The notes beneath the pieces were generated by a model. That model had not been told where the DNA came from. It saw only the letters and a list, made by a program, of their open reading frames with translations, and searched no databases. From Mytilus trossulus (Eukaryota; Mollusca; Bivalvia; Mytilida; Mytilidae), in NCBI RefSeq assembly GCF_036588685.1, contig NC_086380.1, positions 31,514,474 to 31,578,473 of the forward strand: a DNA stretch of 64,000 nt, read 5' to 3'. Numbering within the stretch: position 1 is the first letter of the stretch; every line of letters begins with the position of its first letter. Position numbers and translations under genes: made by a program. Positions 37,430 to 48,678 of the stretch are shown here, piece by piece.

Positions 37430-38350
37430 TAAACAAAGACCAATGAACGGTGAAAATGAGACCAAAGTCAGATGAACCATGCCAGGGAGACATGTTCAGC
37501 TAACAATGCTTCCATACATTAAATACAGTTCACCTATTCCTTATAGTTTAAGAAAAATAGACCAAAACACTGAGCAATGAAACGTGAAATTAAGGTCATT
37601 GTCAAATAAAACGTGCGGGACTGACATATAGATCACAAAATATTTCCATACACCAAATATAGTTGACCTTTGGCATATAATATCAGATAAAAAGACCAAA
37701 ACTCAAAAACTTAACTATAACCACTGAACCATGAAAATGAGGTCAAGGTCAAATGACATCTGCCCGCTAGACATGTACACCTTATCATCATTCCATACAA
37801 CAAATATAGTAGACCTATTGAATAAAGTGTAAGAAAAACAGACCAAAACACAAAAACTAAACTATAGCCACTGAACCATGAAAATGAGGTCAAGGTCAAA
37901 TGACATCTGCCCGCTAGACATGTACACCTTACAAGCATTCTATACAACAAATATAGTAGACCTATTGCCTAAAGTGTAAGAAAAACAAACCAAAACACAA
38001 AAACTAAACTATAACCACTGAACCATGAAAATAAGGTCAAGGTCAGATGACACCTGCCAGTTGGACATGTACACCTTACAGTCCTTCCATGCACCGAATA
38101 TACTAGCCCTATTGCTTATAGTATCTGAGATATGGACTTGACAACCAAAAATTAACCTTGTTCACTGATCCATGAAATGAGGTCAAGGTCAAGTGAAAAC
38201 TGTCTGACGGGCATGAGGACCTTGCAAGGTACGCACATATTAAGTAAAGTTATCCTATTACTTATAATAAGAGAGAATTCAACATTACAAAAAATCTGAA
38301 TTTTTTTTTCAAGTGGTCACTGAACCATGAAAATGAGGTCAAGGACCTTG
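37430..38350 (+). repeat. minisatellite, seven units of about 147 bp
   Basis: The phrase CACTGAACCATGAAAATGAG recurs with starts at about 37723, 37870, 38017, 38164 and 38319 (spacings 147, 147, 147, 155). Two more decayed units lie at about 37441 and 37577. Each unit also holds GGTCAAGGTCA, GACATGTACACCTTAC and CCTATTGC-like blocks. The open frame of 79 codons on the minus strand comes from two near-identical units. Confidence 0.85.
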
Positions 38351-38483
38351 GACATGTGACTGACGGAAACTTCGTAACATGAAGCATCTATATACAAAGT
38401 ATGAAGCATCCAGGTCTTCCAGCTTCTAAAATTTAAAGCTTTTAAGAAGTTAGCTAACGCCTCCGCCGGATCACTATCCCTAT

Positions 38484-38518
38484 GTCGAGCTTTCTGCAAC
38501 AAAAGTTGCAGGCTCGAC
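38484..38518. other. strong hairpin at the end of the insertion
   Basis: GTCGAGC (38484-38490) pairs with GCTCGAC (38512-38518), and CTGCAAC (38494-38500) pairs with GTTGCAG (38505-38511) around an AAAA loop. Only a 3-base bulge (TTT) interrupts a 14-bp stem. Confidence 0.85.
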
Positions 38519-39892
38519 AAAAATGGAAACTTAAGATTAACACAAGCAAAACCAAAGTAGTGATATTTTGTAAAACAAAAAAAGTAAAAAGAAATCAGAA
38601 TTTCTTGATATATGGAGAAAAAAATGAAATAGTTGATTCCTACTGCTACCTTGGTGTACTTTTCAACTACAGCGGTAGCTTTTGTACTGCTCGGAAAACT
38701 TCTTAATCAGGCACAGAAGTCTGTGTATGCTCTATACCTAAAAAATAATATATGTATTCCCGTCGATTTGCAGCTAAAACTTTTTGACTCTTTGGTTAGT
38801 CCTGTTTTATTATATGCTTCAGAGGTATGGGAATTTGAAAATAAAGAAAGCATTGAGAAATACACCTTCAATTTTGCAAAACATTTTTAAATTCAGAAGC
38901 AATACACCAAATAATATGGTGTATGGGGAACTCGGAAGATTCCCTTTGGAACCATTGTTAAACGTAAAATGGGGATGTTTTGGAATAACTTATTATTGGA
39001 AAATAACAAGTTATCTTCCATTATGTATAAATTAATGCTCAAATTACATTTTCAAAACCCCACAATATTTAAATGGATAACGTACGTTAAATCTATATTT
39101 GACGAAAATGGAATTAGTTTTATTTGGCAAAACCAACTTCCATTGGATAAACTGGGTTTAAAGAACATTATTTCACAATAACTGAATGACCAATTCTTCC
39201 AACATTGGTTTTGACAGATGAATAACTCAAAAGGTGCATTTTATTCATTATATAAAGAGGAATTTCGTTTGGAAACCCATTTGATAAAGTTGAAGCTGTG
39301 TGACAGGATTTATATGGCAACACACAGATGTTTAATTTCCTGTAGACACGGGAAGATGGTCCGGAATTCCAAAATATGCACGAATTCATCTCTGTAGAAA
39401 TGGAATAGGAGATGATTTCCATTATCTATTTAAATGTCAAAATCAGGTTATAAAAATGCTTAGAAATAAATATCAATATAATGCTCGCCTATAATTAATT
39501 TAGAAAAAAACGCTTTTTGTTCATATAATAGTCATATTTCAAATATATTATGATATATTTGAAATGTAATTTTTGGTGTGTCCGATAGTACAGCAAAATA
39601 AAAGTATGCTCTTCCCTTAAAACCGTTCATTTGTTTATACAAACCTTGCAGTTTGTTGATTTTTAATCAAACTTGATCGTGAAAGATCAGGCAATGCATT
39701 GCTTTGGTCGTGAAAAATAATGCGTGACCAGACTTAAATATTTAATAAATTAATAAATAGAAAGCAATATTTTTTTCCACTTGATATACGTGCAACTGGT
39801 TGAAGCCTTTATCTGTTTTGATAAGATCATAAAATGACGCTCTCATTTTTTGTTTAGATTCAACACTTTACCTCGAAATTAAAAAAAATTAA

Positions 39893-40420
39893 CTAAAAAC
39901 GTGTTAAATAAGAGGGACGAAAGATACCAAAGGGACAGTCAAACTCATAAATCAAAAACAAACTGACAACGCCATGGCTAAAAATGAAAAAGACAAACAG
40001 ACAAACAATAGTACACATGACACAACATAGAAAACTAAAGAATAAACAACACGAACCCCACAAAAAACTAGGGGTGATCTCAGGTGCTCTGGAAGGGTAA
40101 GCAGATCCTGCTCCACATGTGGCACCCGTCGTGTTGCTTTTTTTTATATCAAATCCGGTAAATAGTCTTATTCGATAGGTCACATTCATGAAAGGGAATG
40201 GGATTGTAGCTACGACGTAATGAACATATCCGATATCATTTGTAAAACGGTTATTCCATATATAACGGTCAGCCAACTCATGATGGCGTCCGTAAAATTT
40301 ACGAAGGGATGATTTCAACTTCACCATTTGAAACTCTTGGTTTAATAGCTTTATTGTGAGCAGCAACCCTCTATCAAGAAAATCATGATAGGAAATGCAT
40401 GCACGGGAATATCGTATCAA
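39893..40420 (-). pseudogene. retroelement C-terminal fragment
   Basis: On the minus strand the frame begins IRYSRACISYHDFLDRG, then LLLTIKLLNQEFQMVKLKSS and LRKFYGRHHELADRY. This is a conserved C-terminal segment that I associate with reverse-transcriptase-bearing mobile elements of mussels and other animals. Downstream it passes into non-coding sequence typical of the 3' part of the same repeat (PSRAPEITPSFLWG region). The catalytic domain is absent, so it is a dead 3' piece. Matching scraps lie at 6209-6310 and 8050-8235. A ribozyme-repeat copy lies just upstream of it on the same strand. Confidence 0.65.
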
Positions 40421-40455
40421 TTGGGAGATATATACCCCGTAAAAAAGAGAGAAAC

Positions 40456-40830
40456 AGTTACCAGGATTATAATTTACTACGCCAGACGCGTGTTTCGTCT
40501 ACATAAGACTCATCAGTGACGCTCATATCAAAATATTTATAAAGCCAAACAAGTAAAAAGTTTAAGAGCATTAAAAATGAAAAAATCCAAAAAGTTGTGC
40601 CAAATACGGTAATCTATGCCTGGGATAAGAAAATCCGTAGTTTTCCGGTAAATTCAAAGTTTTGTAAACAGGAATTTATAAAATGACCACATTAATGATA
40701 TTCATGTCAACACTTCGTACTGGGCTGGTAATACCCTCGGGGACGAAACGTCCACCAGAAGTGGCATCGACCAAGTGGTGTAAATAGTTATCAAAGGTAC
40801 CAGGATTATAATTTACTACGACAGACGAAA
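40456..40830 (-). repeat. solo copy of the ribozyme repeat, minus strand
   Basis: Slightly more than one unit in reverse orientation: ACCAGGATTATAATTTACTACG occurs at both ends (about 40460 and 40800), with the full unit between. It is diverged from the array by scattered substitutions and small gaps. Confidence 0.85.
40479..40522 (-). ncRNA. hammerhead ribozyme with intact core, solo copy
   Basis: On the minus strand the order is helix I GCGTCA, core CTGATGA, helix II GTC/GAC, GAAA, a short helix III with changed loop (CACGCG), GTC, then TGGCGT. Predicted cleavage falls between 40485 and 40484. All core bases are kept despite divergence elsewhere in the unit. Confidence 0.82.
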
Positions 40831-41050
40831 AATTCACCTAAGTTGATTTCCAATGAGATATCCATATATTACAGACTAAAGAATAACAGAGCGCAAATAA
40901 TGAAATGCCTAGTCTCGATCATCCAGACGCATTATGAATATAGCGTCTGGATTTCTGTACTTTTGGATTTCGTTCCTAGATGGCGTTCTAAAATTTGTTT
41001 ATGACCTTCACACAAGTAACCGGAAATTAAAAACAGCTGTTTAGATAAAC
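40831..41050. other. possible promoter / 5' UTR of the DUF6589 gene
   Basis: Sequence between the solo ribozyme repeat and the ATG at 41051. It has a short dyad (ATCCAGACGC 40920-40929 and GCGTCTGGAT 40943-40952, an exact 10-bp inverted repeat). No TATA box stands out. Confidence 0.3.
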
Positions 41051-41286
41051 ATGGATGAACCGACGTACGTGGCAGTGCCCATACTAACAGGTGGACCTTT
41101 AGCGTTTGTACAACACACACACCTTTGTCTTGCATGTTCAAAACATACATGCAACGGGGAAAGATATTATATTGTTCGCAAAGGAGGAGAGCTCGGTGCT
41201 AGTAACCAATGTGCTAGTGCCTTTTTTGAGGTGTCATTTTTTGGACAGGAGAATGAGGGTGCATATCTCTGTAGAGAATGTAAAAG
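41051..41286 (+). CDS. DUF6589 gene exon 1: Cys-rich N-terminal module
   Basis: The start ATG has a favourable context (AAACATGG), and an in-frame TAG at 41042-41044 precedes it. The exon encodes CLACSKHTC near residues 26-34 and YLCRECKR near 72-79: two C-x2-C pairs about 45 residues apart, as in ZAD-like zinc folds that mediate protein contacts. It ends with two spare bases (AG) before donor GTATAC, a moderate donor. The pairing with exon 2 rests on phase and on family resemblance of the joined segment. Confidence 0.75.
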
Positions 41287-44200
41287 GTATACCGTAACGA
41301 GTTTCTATTGAAATTTATTACCATCTAGTGAAAGTATGCAAATTGTTCTAATTACCAATGTTGTAAAAAATGACTGTTATTTATTTTTTTCGGTCTTTCC
41401 ACAGGCACTCGTCTCAGAAAAAAATCCTATGTACCTTTATATTTCATAAGTTACTTAACTCGCGATTTAGAAAAAATGTCAGACGGTGAAGAAATTCTGT
41501 TATATGCTGATTTCTCAACTGTCAACCCCACTAAAACTTGTTCAGTTGTTATGTAGTAAATCATAATTGATTTATCTTCACAATGGTGTATAACTTGCCT
41601 ACTGTTGTTGTCCGATTCATCTTGTCCTTCTCACAGTAAATGATTTATTATAAAAATTTATTCAGAAAAACCTGTTCGTTTTCGTATGAACAGATGACTA
41701 GAACTTATCACACAGTTAGAAAAAATTGTATAAGATACCGTTATTTGGGGTATGTCTAACATTAATAAGTTCCAAATTTTCCTATGATGTCTTCAGATTC
41801 TCTCTTAAATTATGTATGAAATGAAACAAGATCAGATAACTCTGAGAATCATTTAGACTTTCCCATAAAATTGACCAATCGGAAACAGAGATATTATTTA
41901 CAGACGTGACACATTTATTGCAAATCCATCATAGGTAGACGAAATAATTACGACTAAATACTTATTGGAAAGGATTGCTACGGATGATTCCAACAACAAA
42001 AGAAGGCATGTTATACACCAGTCTTCATAATGAACTGTTAAATCAACAGGACCAGAGCTCAGTTTTTAAAATTTTAAGTTAGATTATGTTGGGCTGTAGA
42101 TACAATGTATGATTTTTACAGGACCAATAATAAGTTAGATTATGTTGGCCTGTAGATATGATTTTTACAGTCCCAATAACAATTTTGCAAGCCTGGGCTG
42201 CCACTCAGCGTGAAGACTGAATATAATAACGAGGTCCAATTTGTCAGCTGTCATTGGGAAAAAACAACAAATCAAAGAATTCAGCTTTATTTATAACTGA
42301 TATAGGACAATGGTGTAGATTAAAAATTACACCACTCCAGACCCTTTTGTTTTCCACATAATTAATATTGCCAATAATTAAGAAGTTCCATGATGAATCC
42401 CATACCGATACCAATAGTATATTCACCTGTTACCTATTATCTTATCTGTACACTCTGCATCTGAGAGGCGCACCACCAAAAGGTGTATTTGGGTGGAATC
42501 AGAAAAAATGAGGCAAAAGTGTGACGAGCATGGTCAAAAATAAACATATTTTTTGGGGTTCAGGATTTGTCTCACCACATTCACCATATCATTTATTTTA
42601 TGAAACTTAAGTGTCCAGACAAAGCATTAAGACATTAAGAATAATTTTAACTTTTAATAACTAACAAAGTCAGTAATTTGAACAAATACAACTAAACATA
42701 TACACATGATTTACATCAATTAAGAATACATTAAAAGCATAAACATATTTCCTATTAATGCCAGGTTGATTAAGGAACATTTGGATACCAAATTCTCTAT
42801 ACATTATCGCCATCAATTTGAAAAAAATCCTGTTTTAGCACTTTATGTATGGCAGATTATAAATGACCTGGTTATAAAAGTTTAAATACAGAAAAAAATT
42901 ACTTAAGAATATTAACAAAAACACCTTTCCATTAAAGACGCAACTTTTGGTAACAATCAGCAAAAAAAAATATACCAATATAGGCTACACTTTTAGTAAT
43001 CATCTTTTTAGAAAAGCATCCATTTCTGGGATTTTGTCACACTCCTGACATATTTGACACATATCATATATATCAAAAAATATATAATATGAATGCATTT
43101 ATCACATGTTGGAAGAAAAGTATCAAAAACCAGCAGGCAATTCTATCGAAATTTCATGAAATTATTGAATATATAGAATATATTCTCTTTTTTTTAATCA
43201 ACATAAGGGTGGAATCAGAAAAAATGAAGATTTTAACATATTGGGGCATATTGTTTCCCCCATTATATTTAGGAAAGTAAATTAAATGTCAAACCAACAA
43301 GTTCAATACCAGCTAACTTGCAGCCAAATTTCATTTAGATATCTTGTACCAGCCAAAAGTTTTATTAAAAAAACATGTCAAATTTGTCAGGAGTGTGACG
43401 CTTTTTGTGTGACAGGATTTTTTTTTAATAATTTACATGTTGAGTAAAAATTATTATGATGAATGCATGTATATGAAGATGGTTTATAATCATTCTTCAA
43501 TACTAGGTTTTGTAGATTATAGATTGGTGTTATCATTGCACAAATATTATGTAAATAAATATACATTGTGAAAAGGTATGTACCAAAAATTAATATTGGC
43601 AAAATTTGATAATTTCTAAATTAAAGTGTTATGGTTGTATTTTAAAGGAGTATTTGTGTGTAAAACTGGTAAGTATTTATTGTATACATGTATAAGCTAT
43701 CCATAAAAGGCTATACAGACATCCTGAGGTGCATAATTCACATATTGGATTAAATTCTATACAAGCACCCAAAAATTGTCAGGAGTGACAACTGTCTTTA
43801 AACATGTACCAAATTTATATAATGCTTTTCATCTTACATTGTTATTTATTTTTCAGAAGCACCTGTTCCATAGAGAAGAAAAACATTTATTGCAGCTGTG
43901 ATAATCTATATGTTGAATCTACACACTTGATTTTAGATGTCAGGAGTGTGACACTTTTTTTATACATTCAATGACATATATTGTTTAAATTTTAATTACA
44001 TATTCAAACAAATGATCCATTGTTACTTGGTGTCAAAATTTTGATAGAAGAAGGTTAGTAAACATGTTTTGTGTGATTTCTAAGACACATGGATAATATT
44101 TATTTAGTAATAATTTATTTATGAAACTAATTGTCACCATAACATGTTGACATTTATCTCAATATATAAATGAAAAATGTAAATTATAGATTAAAAATAG

Positions 44201-47200
44201 CTTGAATATTTAAGGAAATGTCAATATCCTTCTGGTACACAATCATCTCTTTTGGAATTTATACAAATTTAGCTTTTAAATGCAATTCTGTTTAAGGCAT
44301 AATTTGTCACACTCCTGACATAAAATAGACAAAATAGGAAAGGAGATAACCAGGAGATTGAGGGGTTTGAAGTTTGAAGTTCTTTGGTACCATTTTTCGA
44401 AAGGTTGTAAACTTCCGGGGAAATTCAGGGTGTAACTCCATAAATCTGCTGAAAGCTTCTCTCTTACTGCACAGGAGATGACGTTTAGCAACCACTTCAC
44501 CATTAATCAAGACTGTGCCTTTCTTGTTTGGCATAATCCTAGAGTGTACCTCTAGAAATCGTTCTACCCTCGGTTCCCAAATATCATAAAGGACTCTTAT
44601 TTTATATAATCTTTTTACTTGTTGTGCCTTTCTGGTCTTCTATTGTTGAAGGTTTTTTTTATTCTTCCAAATAGACTCTGGTATTGACTTGTCATCAGCA
44701 AATGCAAGTGGTCTTTTAGCCTTTTCTGTATGTGAGCTTGGTCTTCCTGCTCCAGTAATATTAAGGATATTGCTGATGTCACTTTCTGTATTACCTTCTA
44801 GCAGACCTTTTTGCCTTCGAGGTGTGGCATTCTTAATGATATGTTTCATGGTACTAGTCCATGCTGTAGGGCTTTCAGGAAGAATTTTCCTTGCTCTTTC
44901 TGCACGCTTTCTTAGTGCAGGACCAGAGGAATAGTTTCTCACCCGACTTTGCTTAGGGTCTTTTGTCTCTGTATTGGTATTAGTGCAACCTTCTTTCTTC
45001 TTTTAGTTCAGCTCTCCTTTTTCTACTTGCTTGTTTCCATTTTCTCTGTTTTATTTTAAAGTCATCATTAAATTCTGCATCCAATATTCTTTTTCTTTTC
45101 TGTTTTTCTTTGTAGGCTTTGTTTTGATTTTTCTTTTTTTTTCTGTACCTTTTCAAGTTTTCTTTGATTATTTTGAATTCTTTGCCGGTATTGTCTAGTC
45201 CTCTCTTTTGATGTCTGTTTTCCATTGCTCTGGTTTTGGTTGGGTCTATTTTGTACCAGTCTTGTTGATTTTCTAATTGCTGGTAGTTTCACTATAAGCT
45301 TCTTCATCATTTACATCAACTTATACTGAAAAAATGCAAATGGTTATCTCCTTTCCTATTTTGTCTATTTTATGTCAGGAGTGTGACAAATTATGCCTTA
45401 AACAGAATTGCATTTAAAAGCTAAATTTGTATAAATTCCAAAAGAGATGATTGTGTACCAGAAGGATATTGACATTTCCTTAAATATTCAAGCTATTTTT
45501 AATCTATAATTTACATTTTTCATTTATATATTGAGATAAATGTCAACATGTTATGGTGACAATTAGTTTCATAAATGAATTATTACTAAATAAATATTAT
45601 CCATGTGTCTTAGAAATCACAAAACATGTTTACTAACCTTCTTCTATCAAAATTTTGACACCAAGTAACAATGGATCATTTTTTTGAATATGTAATTAAA
45701 ATTTAAACAATGTCATTGAATGTATAAAAAAAGTGTCACACTCCTGACATCTAAAAATCAAGTGTGTAGATTCAACATATAGATTATCACAGCTGCAATA
45801 AATGTTTTTCTTCTCTATGGAACAGGTGCTTCTGAAAAATAAATAACAATGTAAGATGAAAAGCATTATATAAATTTGGTACATGTTTAAAGACAGTTGT
45901 CACACTCCTGACATTTTTGGGTGCTTGTATAGAAGTTAATCCAATATGTGAATTATGCACCTCAGGATGTCTGTATAGCCTTTTATGGATAGCTTATACA
46001 TGTTTACAATAAATACTTACCAGTTTTACACACAAATACTCCTTTAAAATACAACCATAACACTTTAATTTAGAAATTATCAAATTTTGCCAATATTAAT
46101 TTTTGGTACATACCTTTTCACAATGTATATTTATTTACATAATATTTGTGCAATGATAACACCAATCTATAATCTACAAAACCTAGTATTGAAGAATGAT
46201 TATAAACCATCTTCATATACATGCATTCATCATAATAATTTTTACTCAACATGTAAATTATTAAAAAAAAATCCTGTCACACAAAAAGCGTCACACTCCT
46301 GACAAATTTGACATGTTTTTTTAATAAAACTTTTGGCTGGTACAAGATATCTAAATGAAATTTGGCTGCAAGTTAGCTGGTATTGAACTTGTTGGTTTGA
46401 CATTTAATTTACTTTCCTAAATATAATGGGGGAAACAATATGCCCCAATATGTTAAAATCTTCATTTTTTCTGATTCCACCCATTTAGGATTTTGCTATA
46501 TATACACGGGTCATTATCACAGGGTTGACACTACTAAATTCAACAATTGTCAAATTGTTCCTTACACATGATGTAAAACAGCAAATAAAAAAATTAAACT
46601 TCCAGGACCTTTTGTTTTCCAAATAATTAATATTACCAATAATTAATAAGTTCCAGGTCGACGGGCTCAAACAGAAATATTTTGAAAGCAGAGAAAACTT
46701 TGTATCTTATAATCGCCATGACTTTATCATGTTTATCAGATGACAATACCAATACCTAAATAAGGCTTACACATAATTATAATTATACTTTAATTCAGTC
46801 AAGGACCGGCGATATTGTGGGTATGTTCTAGACTTCTAGTATGATATAAATAGCCACATAACTATATGAGTGCATATAAATAGCAACACATGATATACAT
46901 CCATGTACAAATCTATAACACTATAGTGTGGATTAATCAGAGCAGAGATTAATTCAATAATACACAATAAAATTATAAATTGATTTTTGCTAAAATAAAG
47001 GGTTTGAGACTTTGAAAATTGTACATGTTGACAATTATAGTTATACTGTCTTTTTTTCTGTACAATTTCAGATATAGAGGTGAATTTTGATATTTGAGAC
47101 TACCATCATGTTTGTGTTGACATACAGGGCCATTTGTGTTGTCTCGTTACATACTCTAAAGTCTCTTTATTCTTTAATGGCAAGATACACATTTTACCCA

Positions 47201-48646
47201 TATTTCACTGTCTATTGCAGAGGCGAATTTAGGGGGGGCCCCTTTTTGGGAAAAAATTTGGTTGCTTATACATTTTGTATAGGGAATAACTGAAGCGTGA
47301 CTGGAGCAGGCCCCTTTTAGGTCAGTCAGTGGGCCCCCACTTATGAAAATTTTTGGATCTGCCACAGTATTGAACATAGAAAATGATAGTACAAAAATGT
47401 ACCTGTTTCAGGTTAAAGTGCCAGTTAAATGTACTATAGAAACATTGGTGTTTTATGATGTTTCTGAGCATGATACTTGAATTTAAACTTAAAAGATCAG
47501 TATTTACAATTTTGAAATGTTAAATCAGATATACATGTACATGTATAGGATTAAGAAGATATGGTATGGGTGCAAATGAAATAACTCTCCATCCAAGAAG
47601 TCAGCGGCTGATTTAGGGAAAAAAATTGGTTGCTTATATAGGGAATAACTGAACCGTGTCTGAAGCGTCCCCCTCTGAGGTCAGTCAGAGGGCCCCCACT
47701 TACGAAAATTCCTGGATCCAACACCAACTGGAAGTTGCAATGTGTGAAAATTAAACAGTTATAAAATCATTGTACTAAATCTATTGTTGTTATTCCTTAG
47801 TTTAAACATATTTATTTATCTAGTGGATTGGGAAACAAGTTTTGCAACTTATATTAATCCCTCTCCACTTTGCGGGTGCGAGTGCTGCCTTGTAGCGGCA
47901 TATTAGCCTACTCTTTTTCGAAATCTACAAGGGTGTCTTTAACGTGCAAGAGATGTGGCTCTCTCTTAACACGGGTCAGCCATTTATCATCCCCGTCCGA
48001 CGGACTATCATCGTTTCCTCAAGACCATAATCGCAAATGGTGTCAAGGGAGAGCCGAAAAATTGAGTTCCTGAAATTTTCATCCCAAACGGGAATCGAAC
48101 CAGGAACCTTTGTGTTAGTAGTCCAATGCACTAACCACTACACCACGGCTCTCATAATTTGTTATTATTGTTATGAATGAGAAAACTTGCAACTCTAAAA
48201 CCACTATATTTTATGTTTTAGAGCAAAACAATGTACTAAAAAGTAAAGGAAAATCTTCAGTTTGATAAAAAAGTGTGGTGTAATTTATATCATCTTTACT
48301 ACATTAATTACTACAGACATAATAAGGACATAATTACTACATGTATTTCAGCCACAAATTTAACTTGTCAAATTTTGTCTTCCAGGTCAATAGATTCAGC
48401 TTTAAAATGGCAAGAGAAAGCTAACAAAGTATTCAGTGAAATTGACAAGACCTCACAAAAGTTGCTTACTACTATTAGGTAAATGAAAATAATTATTGAT
48501 ATATATATAAAACTCAATAACTATCCTATTTGTATATATATATATATACAACTTGTCTTAACATCAACCCAACAATGTTAGATCTGTAAATTTGCTTTCG
48601 CCAATTTTTGGTTCTTCCCTCGCCGGGATTCATACCCATGCTACTG

Positions 48647-48678
<32 letters not shown>

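Larger units (their letters stand above)
37313..38518. mobile_element. insertion with central 147-bp repeats and terminal hairpin (pearl/HINE-like)
   Basis: The LINE frame breaks at TATTGTAAACAA (37301-37312) and resumes at TGGAAACTTAAG (38524), so about 1.2 kb was inserted between EYCKQ and WKLKI of the reverse transcriptase. The insert holds seven diverged tandem units and ends in a hairpin. A tandem-repeat core with a hairpin near one end recalls the pearl or Helitron-like elements of bivalves; no CTRR terminus is visible, so that class is inference. Confidence 0.65.
36241..39470 (+). pseudogene. decayed LINE (non-LTR retrotransposon) reverse transcriptase
   Basis: Pieces in several frames follow the order of a LINE reverse transcriptase. 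They are a pre-RT region (ISKKDTKALWKIRNNLN), SGSDEILNEYIK and VPDSWSNGIMI. Next comes LFCTFIDFKSAFDTIW with the first catalytic Asp, near 36890-36945. GVKQGENLSPFLFSLFLNDLE (about 37070) follows, then YADE at 37230-37241, where the family has YADD. The thumb region LKINTSKTKVVIF (38530) and VSPVLLYASEVWEF (38800) come after an insertion at 37313-38518. A C-terminal Cys/His motif (LCRNGIGDDFHYLFKC) ends near 39445. Frameshifts, stops, the lost catalytic Asp and the insertion show it is dead. The endonuclease part is missing on the 5' side, as is usual for truncated LINEs. The clade is not certain. Confidence 0.85.
43207..44352 (+). repeat. left arm of the 1.14-kb inverted repeat
   Basis: It is the reverse complement of 45341-46482 with few differences; an identical 71-codon frame (43387-43602 minus, 46087-46302 plus) is present in both. 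The arms differ by small indels, for example GAGTGACA here (43782) versus the full motif in the right arm. Confidence 0.93.
42491..46482 (-). mobile_element. palindromic DNA transposon, 3,992 bp, 4-bp ATTT duplication
   Basis: The element starts GGGTGGAATCAGAAAAAATG and ends with the reverse complement, giving terminal inverted repeats of about 21 bp. ATTT flanks both sides (42487-42490, 46483-46486), and the empty site at about 18098 has a single AAAT on the repeat's other strand, which confirms the ends. Layout: a unique left part (42491-43206), an inverted arm that begins with another copy of the terminus (43207-44352), a 988-bp spacer with decayed coding sequence on the minus strand, and the mirror arm (45341-46482). 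Nine copies of a 16-bp dyad motif are spread through it. TIR plus 4-bp duplication indicates a cut-and-paste class; the superfamily is not identifiable by eye. It lies in intron 1 of the DUF6589 gene. Confidence 0.85.
45341..46482 (-). repeat. right arm of the 1.14-kb inverted repeat
   Basis: Mirror of 43207-44352; its outer end is the right terminus of the transposon. Confidence 0.93.
42230..46825 (-). repeat. interspersed repeat split by a transposon
   Basis: Positions 42230-42490 and 46483-46825 are the two halves of a reverse-oriented copy of the repeat at 17629-18366, interrupted by the element at 42491-46482. The halves abut in the 17.6-kb copy exactly where the element lies here. Confidence 0.8.

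Noticed and set aside
37711..37950. 79-codon minus-strand frame with an internal repeat
   Set aside because: It is two units of the 147-bp minisatellite read through; not a gene.
44689..44934. 81-codon + strand frame
   Set aside because: Shadow of the minus-strand coding remnant, whose composition and family resemblance are clear.
43387..46302. Identical 71-codon frames at 43387-43602 (-) and 46087-46302 (+)
   Set aside because: Identity is due to the inverted arms; the peptide has no features of a conserved protein and the A+T content favours chance frames.
43207..46482. Shorter transposon made only of the two arms and spacer
   Set aside because: Its left flank (CAACATAA) and right flank (ATTTAGGA) give no target duplication, while the ends at 42491 and 46482 give ATTT and match the empty site at 18.1 kb.
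48070..48155. tRNA gene with perfect A and B boxes
   Set aside because: The sequence continues into a SINE body and the 3' half does not pair as a tRNA acceptor stem; it is the head of the SINE at 47851-48155.
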